Source: a virus. Taken from it: a stretch of 61,321 nt of DNA. The notes under the pieces were generated by a model that saw only the letters and a list, made by a program, of their open reading frames with translations, was not told where the DNA came from and searched no databases. Positions 46,450-53,792 of this stretch are shown piece by piece; within the stretch, counting starts at the first letter, position 1, and the number at the start of each line of letters is the position of its first letter. The translations under genes were made by a program, and so were the position numbers. The stretch spans positions 1 to 61,321 of the IMG/VR virus record IMGVR_UViG_3300021181_000012; one strand, 5' to 3'.

Positions 46450-46830
46450 TTAGCCGAGCAGGATGAACTCAATATTCGTCGCTAGCGCCGACGCTGTAAC
46501 GGATAGGGCTGTGATGCCGCTGGTCGCATTGGTCTCGACATAAACAATGGTCGAGCCAGGCTGCAGAGTGATGATCGTGGCCGTCGAGCCGCCGTTCGGC
46601 GTCCAGGTTACGGTTACCGTCGCGGTGGTGCTCAGGTTCTTGATGTAGAGGAACTGCGTCGGGCTGAGGGGAAGACCGAGCGTAGTCGGACTGGTGCCGA
46701 CTGCCAGGCCCTGCGCGTAGTCGAAGATAGTGCCGAGGTACTGAAACACCAGCGCCTTGGTAAGTTGGACGCTGCCCGACAGGTTGTCGGTCATCGTGAT
46801 GTTGCCGTTAAGCGCGCCGGTGATAGGCAT
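46450..46830 (-). CDS. small beta-rich virion protein, 126 aa
   Basis: Thr/Ser/Gly-rich, with strand pattern LYIKNLSTTATVTVTWTPNG and TIITLQPGSTIVYVETNATS. It resembles small phage head or tail completion proteins that form a beta sandwich. No enzymatic motif. Position between the holin-like gene and the 46084 gene. Confidence 0.7.
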   Translation of the reverse strand: MPITGALNGNITMTDNLSGSVQLTKALVFQYLGTIFDYAQGLAVGTSPTTLGLPLSPTQFLYIKNLSTTATVTVTWTPNGGSTATIITLQPGSTIVYVETNATSGITALSVTASALATNIEFILLG

Positions 46831-46853
46831 CTATATATCCTCGTGGTCGATGG

Positions 46854-47069
46854 TTATGAGATGGAAGGCAGGAAGATGCTCAAGAGCCAGAGGATAGCCA
46901 CGACGACAACGATGACGGTGACCACCTTGCGAATGGGTTCGGGCACGCCGAGATAGCCCATCGCCCAGAAAAGCAGGTAGCAGAGCAGGGCGAAGACGAT
47001 GCCGATAATAATGAGATGGACCAGGCCGCCTATAGCAATAACAGGGGCGGTGAGCAGGGCAAGAAACAT
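46854..47069 (-). CDS. two-helix membrane protein, holin-like, 71 aa
   Basis: Almost entirely hydrophobic: MFLALLTAPVIAIGGLVHLI then IIIGIVFALLCYLLFWAMGY, a short positive loop (VPEPIRKV), and a third hydrophobic stretch (TVIVVVVAILWLLSIFLPS). Size and topology fit a holin, or the Thivi_2564-type membrane family common in environmental bacteria. It lies directly downstream of the capsid gene. Confidence 0.65.
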   Translation of the reverse strand: MFLALLTAPVIAIGGLVHLIIIGIVFALLCYLLFWAMGYLGVPEPIRKVVTVIVVVVAILWLLSIFLPSIS

Positions 47070-47128
47070 TGAGGGCTCCGAGCAGTACTGTATGTGCGGA
47101 GATTAGAGACGGTATTCTCCGCAAGGTG

Positions 47129-47156
47129 GCGGGGCGTGCCTATGAACACGCCCCGC
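47129..47156 (-). terminator. GC-rich hairpin after the capsid gene
   Basis: GCGGGGCGTG (47129-47138) pairs with CACGCCCCGC (47147-47156), 10 pairs, 18 nt after the capsid stop. There is no U run on the minus strand, so it is likely a partial terminator or an mRNA-stabilising hairpin that raises capsid expression. Confidence 0.55.
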
Positions 47157-47173
47157 TCCTAGTTAGTCCAGGG

Positions 47174-48160
47174 TTAGCTGGAGCTGGTTTCAGACTGCAG
47201 GCGACGGATCACCATCGTCGAGCCCGGCCGCAGCGTGTTGGTGTACTTCACGTTGTAGCTGACCCATCCACCGATCTGGCGAGCCGGATCGGAGACGCTG
47301 CCCTGGGCAGGAGCTTCCTGCACCATGAGGCGGTAGTTCTTCTCGCCGCTCTCGGGGTTTTTGCCCAAGAAGACGCTGAACAATGCGTCGTCGGAGAAGA
47401 GGTAGGTGTTGTAGTAGGTGTTCGAGCTGATGGTCACGGACGGGGCCGTGGTGGTCTGCTTGAACCGTACTCCCGCGAACTCGATGACATCCTCGTTCGG
47501 CAGGGGCGCGAGCAACTTCTGCGCCATGGTGTCGTTGCGCTTCAGGATGTCAGTCAAGCCGTTGAACGAGGTATCGTTCAACACATCGTGAACCACGAAC
47601 GGGTGGATGATTCCGCCCCAATATCCGTCCTTAGTCAGGGGACGAGCATTGACGCCAGCGAGCTGCTGCACGGCGGTACGAATGTTCGACGCGGTCAGGT
47701 AGGAGCCGTTCGCCAACTGGATGTTGACGGAGCTGTCTACGCCGGTCGCGGCGTCGGCCGTGAGCTGTACGAGCGAGTTGAGGGTGAGGGCCAGGCGGTA
47801 GTTCAGCTCGGTCGCCAGGTTCTGAAGCAGCGAAGGATCGTCGATCGCTACATCCATTGCCAAGTCGGACGAGTTGATGAAGTCCGCGTACTGCCCGATC
47901 GTCGCCACGATCTTCGTGGACGATTCAGTGATCGGGGACCCAACCGTGCCTTCCGCTGCCTGGTTGATGTTGCCTGCGAGCAGGGAGTAAGTGAAGAACT
48001 GAATCTGGTTGCCTGAGCGAAGAGGAAGCGGTTTCTGCTTCGTCATGCTCATAAAGGGAACCTGAGCCTTGAGGTTGGGAATCGCCTGCCGCTCGTAGTA
48101 GATGGCCACTAAGTTCGGCAACGCGCCCGAGGTCAGAATTGAGGCCGGTGAGAAAGCCAA
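47174..48160 (-). CDS. major capsid protein, N4-gp56 type
   Basis: 328 aa with the layout of the N4-gp56 family: YYERQAIPNLKAQVPFMSMT, then PLRSGNQIQFFTYSLLAGNI, EGTVGSPITESSTKIVATIG and QYADFINSSDLAMDVA. This is an HK97-type shell subunit. It is bounded by the scaffold gene upstream and a hairpin downstream. The C-terminus (RRLQSETSSS) is short and polar. Confidence 0.9.
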   Translation of the reverse strand: MAFSPASILTSGALPNLVAIYYERQAIPNLKAQVPFMSMTKQKPLPLRSGNQIQFFTYSLLAGNINQAAEGTVGSPITESSTKIVATIGQYADFINSSDLAMDVAIDDPSLLQNLATELNYRLALTLNSLVQLTADAATGVDSSVNIQLANGSYLTASNIRTAVQQLAGVNARPLTKDGYWGGIIHPFVVHDVLNDTSFNGLTDILKRNDTMAQKLLAPLPNEDVIEFAGVRFKQTTTAPSVTISSNTYYNTYLFSDDALFSVFLGKNPESGEKNYRLMVQEAPAQGSVSDPARQIGGWVSYNVKYTNTLRPGSTMVIRRLQSETSSS

Positions 48161-48194
48161 TGTGTTACCTCAGTATGTTGCTGGGTTGTTTCTT

Positions 48195-49373
48195 TTAGCG
48201 CCGAGTCTGGCTGGCATAGCGGCGGACGGCGGCAAATTGGGCCGCGATTTCCGCATCGGTCATGCTTTCAAACTCTTCGTCTGAGGGCGGCCGTGGAGCG
48301 CCGGTACGCGGAACGTTCACCGTTTCGCGTTGCCGTAGTCCTAAGCCCGCTCTCTGTCCAACTCGTACATTCGCAATACGCGAACTTGGAGCTGGGGCGG
48401 CAGGCTGTGCCGGGAGTGCCGGTGCAGGAACTGCCTGTGGTTCGGGTTCGTCCTCATCGGACGGGCCAGGCTCTAACTCAAGTAATCCGTCTTGAGCTAA
48501 GTCCTGGAAAGCTTCGTCGAGACTCTCTGGAGTCCAGGCTCCGGCGCGACACACCGCGTCCATCATCTCGTCTTGATTCTTGTCGGTCAGCGTTTTGCCA
48601 AGCTTGTACTTGGCGAGCCAGCCGAGCATAGCCTTGTAGTTGTCGTCGAGCATCAGATACTCCGGATGCTGAGACTTAAAGACTCTGACGGTAGCTTCGT
48701 TGTCTAACTCGCTTTTGGCGAGGCTGCCCTGGTTGGCCAACCCGACCAGTTGATCGATGGTCAGGCCGGTACGCTTCTGGAAGTAGGTATCGAGAGCCAG
48801 GCCCGGATCGTCCTTGAGCTGGTTCTTGATTTCGAAAATTTCGTCGGCCGTCAGCGGGCGCGCTTGCGGTACCGGTTGCGCGGTCTGAGGCGGCAGCGCG
48901 GGGGCGGGGCGCGCGGTCAGTTTGATCTTACGATCGAGGTCGCGGATGTGCCGCGTGGCGTGCATCTTCGCCGCCGCCACATTGCTCCACATCTCGTCTT
49001 TGGTTTTGCCGTAGAAGATCTCGGGGTTTCCGCTGCCGCTGTCTAAGACAGCTCGCCATCCCTTTCCGGTCTTATCAATCGAAAGCGTCGAGCCATCTTC
49101 ATACTCGATAACTTCCGGAGCGGGCGGGGCAGCAGGTGCAGGCGGGGGAGCAGGCGGCGCAGGCGGCGCGTCCTCTGCGTCAGGAAGGGCAGGGCCGAGC
49201 TGTTCTTCTTCAGCGATCTCTCCAAGCTGGTCAGCAAAGCTGGCCGGGGAGGGCCTTACGTCGAGAGGGGCGAATAACTCATCCGCGAAGCCATCCGGGG
49301 GCGGAACCTTATTGGACGGGTCATCAGAGGGAGTAAGGTCTACGGGCGCAAACTGTTCTTCGGTGCTTAGCAT
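48195..49373 (-). CDS. scaffolding protein, 392 aa
   Basis: An acidic, Pro/Ala-rich protein. The N-terminus is acidic (EEQFAPVDLTPSDDPSNKVP) and a Pro-Ala linker follows. The middle is helical (LTADEIFEIKNQLKDDPGLA; LGWLAKYKLGKTLTDKNQDE), and the C-terminal end is helical and basic. The position directly before the capsid gene and the composition are those of scaffolding proteins. No protease triad is visible. Confidence 0.8.
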   Translation of the reverse strand: MLSTEEQFAPVDLTPSDDPSNKVPPPDGFADELFAPLDVRPSPASFADQLGEIAEEEQLGPALPDAEDAPPAPPAPPPAPAAPPAPEVIEYEDGSTLSIDKTGKGWRAVLDSGSGNPEIFYGKTKDEMWSNVAAAKMHATRHIRDLDRKIKLTARPAPALPPQTAQPVPQARPLTADEIFEIKNQLKDDPGLALDTYFQKRTGLTIDQLVGLANQGSLAKSELDNEATVRVFKSQHPEYLMLDDNYKAMLGWLAKYKLGKTLTDKNQDEMMDAVCRAGAWTPESLDEAFQDLAQDGLLELEPGPSDEDEPEPQAVPAPALPAQPAAPAPSSRIANVRVGQRAGLGLRQRETVNVPRTGAPRPPSDEEFESMTDAEIAAQFAAVRRYASQTRR

Positions 49374-49417
49374 TCAGGCGGTATCCTCAAGCAATCCGGC
49401 TTGACGGGTGGTTAGGG

Positions 49418-49798
49418 TTAGAGACTTTCTGGGGGTACTGGGCTGGAGCGCTTTAAGCCTTCCTTCACTACTTCAGGAACGCTGGCGCTGGCGATGATGA
49501 GGTTTTGTGCGTCTTCGACAAAGAGGGCGTAGACGCGGGTGGCGGCATAGGCAATGGCGTGAGCAGCCAGGACCTCATCCTTATTAGCGGGGTCGGTCGA
49601 GAGCAGGCGCTGGGCTTCCTTGGCGGCGTAGCTGCCGAGAATCTCCAGCACGACATCCCAGCCGGGTGAGTTGACAATGTGCGCCAGCTCCCGGCCTTTC
49701 TGCCAAGCATCGATCTGGTACTGTTCTTCCTCGCCCAGGTTGCGACCATTGATGGTCTCTAACTTCTGGGCGAGTTCCTTACTGGGCGCACGAGGCAA
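49418..49798 (-). CDS. hypothetical head-region protein, 126 aa
   Basis: TTG 49798 is chosen because AAGGAG lies nine bases upstream. A longer frame upstream is out of character. The product is helical (KELAQKLETINGRNLGEEEQ, LLSTDPANKDEVLAAHAIAY) with a short C-terminal tail. It overlaps the Cys-rich gene by 20 nt. It is a likely head-assembly factor. No family is recognised. Confidence 0.65.
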   Translation of the reverse strand: MPRAPSKELAQKLETINGRNLGEEEQYQIDAWQKGRELAHIVNSPGWDVVLEILGSYAAKEAQRLLSTDPANKDEVLAAHAIAYAATRVYALFVEDAQNLIIASASVPEVVKEGLKRSSPVPPESL

Positions 49799-50039
49799 GG
49801 TTCTGGTCTCCTTGGCACTGCATCTGCAGGTCACCTTGTAGGCCGCCATAACTCTGACCGTAACTCTGGCCGCTGCCGACCTGTTCGGCGTAGCCCATCC
49901 CAAGTGTGTTGACGCCAACAGCCTGACCCAGCGTGCTGGTGCCGCAGTAGGGCTGATAGTAAGGGGTGTAAGGGTGAGGGTAAGTGTTGTTGGATCGCCC
50001 GCAATGCGGGCAGTAACCACAGACTGGACAAGCGCTCAT
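49779..50039 (-). CDS. Cys- and Tyr-rich small protein, 86 aa
   Basis: Starts MSACPVCGYCPHCGRSNNTY with four Cys in two pairs, then a Tyr/Pro-rich stretch (PHPYTPYYQPYCG) and Gly/Gln-rich repeats (SGQSYGQSYGGLQ). The N-terminal pairs suggest a zinc knuckle. The low-complexity tail is typical of small virion or adaptor proteins. Start at ATG 50039. Confidence 0.65.
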   Translation of the reverse strand: MSACPVCGYCPHCGRSNNTYPHPYTPYYQPYCGTSTLGQAVGVNTLGMGYAEQVGSGQSYGQSYGGLQGDLQMQCQGDQNLASCAQ

Positions 50040-50044
50040 AGTTC

Positions 50045-50722
50045 TTAGAGCCTTTCGAGTGCGAATTCGTTCACTTGCAACGTGCCACCAACGGCATTGC
50101 CCCACTTCGCGGTGGCGAAGAAGGTGAGACCAGAGAGCGCGGCAACCGCCAGGGGAGCGGCGTTCGCGGTCACCGGTGCCACATAGGTTGAGGCAGTTCC
50201 GAAGTTCCCGAGCGACTGATAGAAGCCGCCAAGCAACCCCGAGGCCAGATCCCATAGCAGGGTACTTTCGAGGCTGAAGTTGTACTGGCCGCCAGCTACC
50301 GTGGCAATCGCGCCGGTCGAGCCGAACACGTTGGCTGCGGTCCCGATGTTGGTCGTGGTCCCGCAGTAGATCTTCACGGTAATGCTGGCCGCAGCGTTCG
50401 CCACAGCCAGTCCGACGCCAGAAATGCGAAGCCGGAAGGGCAGGCCATTAAAGGAGCCGGTGTTGAACTCCGGACGCTGAACGCTGCGACCGAGAATCGG
50501 AGCCTCACCTTGCTGCGAGAGTCCACGGTTCACGTTGATGTCGAGCGGACTTTTCGACCCGACAATCGAGGTCTGGGTTGGCACGCTAAGAATCGCGGTC
50601 GAGCCCGAGCCCGTGTCAGTGTTGAGCAGGAATGCCGTTTCCGTCACCGTGGCCAGCGTTTGCAGGCCGATGAAGTTGCGGAGAGTCCCGCCCGTAAATC
50701 CGGAGAAGGTGTTGAAGTTCAT
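50045..50722 (-). CDS. virion protein, 225 aa (paralogue of 44743-45420)
   Basis: Same length and landmarks as the other copy: ATVTETAFLLNTDTG, AILSVPTQTSIVGSKSPLDI and the ending ATAKWGNAVGGTLQVNEFAL. A Thr/Ser/Gly-rich beta protein, likely decorating the head. The two copies flank the capsid genes at distances of 3-5 kb, so two related decorations may be used. Confidence 0.75.
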   Translation of the reverse strand: MNFNTFSGFTGGTLRNFIGLQTLATVTETAFLLNTDTGSGSTAILSVPTQTSIVGSKSPLDINVNRGLSQQGEAPILGRSVQRPEFNTGSFNGLPFRLRISGVGLAVANAAASITVKIYCGTTTNIGTAANVFGSTGAIATVAGGQYNFSLESTLLWDLASGLLGGFYQSLGNFGTASTYVAPVTANAAPLAVAALSGLTFFATAKWGNAVGGTLQVNEFALERL

Positions 50723-50725
50723 GGG

Positions 50726-50899
50726 TTATTTGCTCACGGGGTCAGGGGTGTGGTTGTAGAGAGCCAGTGCAGCCTGCGCGGCCGAGATGACTCCGGCGAA
50801 GACCGCTTGGTAATGGGGTGGTACCAGAGTGGATGACAGAACCGCGATCTCTACGACGATCGCGAGGAATTGGAGGATGCCGTGCGTTAACTTATTCAT
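50726..50899 (-). CDS. small membrane protein, 57 aa
   Basis: ATG 50899 (MNKLTHGILQFLAIVVEIAV) follows an AGGAGT site and encodes one or two hydrophobic helices (LQFLAIVVEIAVLSS; YQAVFAGVISAAQAALALY) and a short polar tail. It lies between the portal and the 225-aa virion gene, with gaps of 14 and 3 nt. It may be a second holin or pinholin-like protein. Confidence 0.7.
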   Translation of the reverse strand: MNKLTHGILQFLAIVVEIAVLSSTLVPPHYQAVFAGVISAAQAALALYNHTPDPVSK

Positions 50900-50913
50900 G
50901 AGTTACTCCTGAG

Positions 50914-53001
50914 TTAGGCGTTCGAGCCGAAGCCAACATTGCCGGGCTCGCCGCCAACCGCTTCGGGTGTTTCGGTGGTTTCCAGGGTGTGCCGCAACAC
51001 TTCGCGGCCCGCACGATCCATATTCTCAACGTCAACCAACTCCATCGCGTTCTGGTGTTTCTGTTGGAGCTGCTGACCTTGGGCTTGAATCATCTGCCCC
51101 TGCCGCGCCTGCGCCTGCGCGCCGGGCTGCATCTGCATGAAGCGCTGTTTCTCCTGGTCGTCCATCTTCACGACCACGTCGTTGAAGTTCTTCCAGTCGG
51201 AGACTTCGAAGAACATGCGCATGATCTCGACCACATCGACGCGATAACCGGCGATGGCGAGCTGCTGAGTGGTTTGTTCGTTGGTCAGGAACTGCACCAG
51301 GATGGGCAGAGCCTGCGACATATTCTTGCGGGCCTGCATCTTCGAGGCCGCCAGGATCGAGAACTTGACGCGCGCATTCAGCAATCGCACCAGGTCGCCC
51401 GAGTCCTTCATGTACTCATGCTCCAGCTCTTCACCCAGGATGTAGCGCAGGGTAGCCACCGGCATGAGGGCGCGGTTGAGTTCGTGCGCCGAATAGAGGA
51501 AGGGGATAATGACTTGGCCAGCCAACTTCTCAACGAAGTCGCTGGTCCGGTTGCCCGCGCCCGAAGTGAGCGCCGAGATCCCGGCCGCCGAGCGGGCGGC
51601 ATTAGAGTGTCCACTGGCACCCGCGATACCCTGCGAGGCCATCTCGTTCGCGCCCGAGACTTGCTCGGCGCGCTGCTGCGACAGGCCCAGGTGTTGGGCC
51701 GCTTCCGGCACAGGCGGCAGACGTTCGAGGACTTTGAAGTCATCCTTATTATCGACCTCGACAATCTTGCCGGGGGCGATGCGGATGGACTGCGTGGGCA
51801 CGCTCTTGCCGCGTACCCGAATGAATACGCCGTTCAGGTTCAGCGCGGCGTTGTCCAGCCAGAGGTTGGTCACGCCCTGTTGCAGGCGTTGTTCTGAGCC
51901 GATCGTCTTCGCCAGACCCATCGACCAGAAAGCTTCCGGAACATCCCACCAGCCCAGGCTGAGGAAGGGGATGATGCCGTAAGGATTGTCATCGTTGCAG
52001 ATCACGAGCTTCTGCTGCAGCACGACGATGTATTGCTTCTCGTCCCAACGCTCCAGCACTTCGAGCGGCTGGTTGAAGGGGTCAACCGTGGTCTCTTCGA
52101 AGCGCGCTTCAGCGCGCGCGTCCCACAGCGGGTTGCGAACGGAGAGTTCTGAGAGCGCTGACTTAGCTTCTTCCTTGGGCGGGAAGAACAGCATGAGCAG
52201 TTCTTCGCGGCTGGGGATGTTGAAGCCCGGCCGGTCGCGCATCTTGTCGAGCTGGTTCCAGGTCAGGTACTGCCGGTGGATGACATACTTCGCTTTGCGA
52301 ATATCCGGGACGTTGAGTCCTGGGTCCACCAGCACATGGCGCAGGTTGACGATGTGTTCGAAGCTGGGGCGATCGACATACTCTTCGACCGTCTCCTCTT
52401 CTAGGTCTTCGTCATCGTCCGCGATCTGAATGTCGGGCGATCCCTGAATGGGACTGGGAAGTGTGAGTGGTTGGGTCTTGCGCCGGTAGATCTTGCGCTC
52501 GCGCGTGAAGGTCTCCCAGCCCCACTTCCATATTCCGGTGCCGAATAAAATTGTGTTGGTTACGCCGAGGCGTAGCTCTTCGCGGAAGTTGATGTCTTCA
52601 AGCTGGTAGCCCAGAAGAGCGCCGACTGCGCGCGCCGCCATGGCCGTTGTTCCCGGCCGCTGCTGCACCATGAACGGCGGGTTCTCGTAGAAGAGCCCAT
52701 TCAGAACTTGCGGGACAATCGAATTGGTCGCTGTCGCGACAGTGAAGAATGGGACATTGGCTCGCTCGGTCTGCGTACCTTCCCAGTAGCGAGCCGCGAA
52801 AGGCGACTGATATAAGGTTGCTGCGGTCGGCCATTGCATCACCCACTGCTTAGAGCCTTCGTAGTTCTCCGCGCGGATCGCGTCCTGCACCACGAGCTGC
52901 AGGGCTGAATCGTCCGACCATAGGCCGGTATTCAGAGCGTGCAGCGCGGCTTCCGGGCGGAGTGGCCGCTGTAGATCTACGGCCGGTTTATCGAGTAACA
53001 C
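50914..53001 (-). CDS. portal protein (head-tail connector), 695 aa
   Basis: The layout (WPTAATLYQSPFAARYWEGT, NFREELRLGVTNTILFGTGI, KVWERWDEKQ-like beta core, then ASGHSNAARSAAGISALTSG and long C-terminal helices) is that of a podovirus portal ring subunit. Start at GTG 53001, with AAGGA upstream. C-terminal Gln-rich helices (QAQARQGQMIQAQGQQLQQK) probably line the barrel. Confidence 0.85.
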   Translation of the reverse strand: MLLDKPAVDLQRPLRPEAALHALNTGLWSDDSALQLVVQDAIRAENYEGSKQWVMQWPTAATLYQSPFAARYWEGTQTERANVPFFTVATATNSIVPQVLNGLFYENPPFMVQQRPGTTAMAARAVGALLGYQLEDINFREELRLGVTNTILFGTGIWKWGWETFTRERKIYRRKTQPLTLPSPIQGSPDIQIADDDEDLEEETVEEYVDRPSFEHIVNLRHVLVDPGLNVPDIRKAKYVIHRQYLTWNQLDKMRDRPGFNIPSREELLMLFFPPKEEAKSALSELSVRNPLWDARAEARFEETTVDPFNQPLEVLERWDEKQYIVVLQQKLVICNDDNPYGIIPFLSLGWWDVPEAFWSMGLAKTIGSEQRLQQGVTNLWLDNAALNLNGVFIRVRGKSVPTQSIRIAPGKIVEVDNKDDFKVLERLPPVPEAAQHLGLSQQRAEQVSGANEMASQGIAGASGHSNAARSAAGISALTSGAGNRTSDFVEKLAGQVIIPFLYSAHELNRALMPVATLRYILGEELEHEYMKDSGDLVRLLNARVKFSILAASKMQARKNMSQALPILVQFLTNEQTTQQLAIAGYRVDVVEIMRMFFEVSDWKNFNDVVVKMDDQEKQRFMQMQPGAQAQARQGQMIQAQGQQLQQKHQNAMELVDVENMDRAGREVLRHTLETTETPEAVGGEPGNVGFGSNA

Positions 53002-53013
53002 TGGCTGGCGTCC

Positions 53014-53220
53014 TTATGGGGTTGAGCTGTTCTTCTGGTCGTCGCGCTCCGCTTGTCGCCCCTGGGCGTGAGCTGCGGTGAGCAGTTCGTCGAGGCGGCT
53101 ATTTAAGCTGAGATGGATCTCGGTGATGGACTTGCGGTTCCGCAGGTTCAAAAACAGAGACAGTAGCGACGCGATGGTCGGCGGGATGGCCGCGATGATG
53201 GCAACCCAGATGGGGATCAC
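53014..53220 (-). CDS. small membrane protein, 68 aa
   Basis: The N-terminal helix IPIWVAIIAAIPPTIASLLS continues into LFLNLRNRK and a coiled-coil-like amphipathic part (ITEIHLSLNSRLDELLTAAH). It resembles small virion-operon membrane proteins (class of Rz-like or holin-like) without clear signature. Lies between terminase-side and portal genes. Confidence 0.65.
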   Translation of the reverse strand: MIPIWVAIIAAIPPTIASLLSLFLNLRNRKSITEIHLSLNSRLDELLTAAHAQGRQAERDDQKNSSTP

Positions 53221-53766
53221 TTACGAGCGGCCAGAAGGGATACTGGCCTTGCCTTCAGGAACTTCTTTGACGCGGGTCTGGCTGTAGCCTTTGGCTTCAA
53301 TCATCCCAGTTGCGAGGTTCACGCTTTCCGGAATAGAAATCTCGCCGCCCTCTTGATTGGCTTCGCCCTTGTTCACGCGAACCGGGAAGGCTGAGGCGAT
53401 CTTTCCAGATCGTCCACCACTCTCCCAACTCGTCGGGCTGCCAGAACCTTTCGGGCCAGGGCCGCCGTCTTCGAGATGGCGCGGGCCACACTGGTTTTCG
53501 CTTTGCGAGGCCAGCATGTCAGTGCCTTCGGCAGTGCCATGAGCGCCGCTCTGGCCGGTAGCGTCATCCACATCGGCGACCGGAAAGTCCGAGCCCTTGG
53601 TCTTATAAGGATCGAACTGCATGGGGGTCATCGGAACGAGGTCGTCTTTACCGCCACCGTCCGAACTCTGGCCGTGGCCTTCCGTCACGCCGCCCTTGCG
53701 CGCGCCGCTGGGACCTTGGTTGACCTTCTCGTTGTTCATATTCTTTGGAGCCTTACTCTGTGCCAT
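53221..53766 (-). CDS. low-complexity virion-operon protein, 181 aa
   Basis: Rich in Gly, Ser, Lys, Asp. Starts MAQSKAPKNMNNEKVNQGPS and has no predicted fold except a short C-terminal part (ISIPESVNLATGMIEAKGYS). Likely a disordered packaging or assembly factor encoded between terminase and portal. No family is recognised. Confidence 0.65.
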   Translation of the reverse strand: MAQSKAPKNMNNEKVNQGPSGARKGGVTEGHGQSSDGGGKDDLVPMTPMQFDPYKTKGSDFPVADVDDATGQSGAHGTAEGTDMLASQSENQCGPRHLEDGGPGPKGSGSPTSWESGGRSGKIASAFPVRVNKGEANQEGGEISIPESVNLATGMIEAKGYSQTRVKEVPEGKASIPSGRS

Positions 53767-53792
53767 TCTTGTGTTCCTTTGTTAATAGATCG

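Noticed and set aside
47069-48016. Rightward open frame opposite the capsid gene
   Set aside because: Shadow of the capsid gene, with no start context and no domain.
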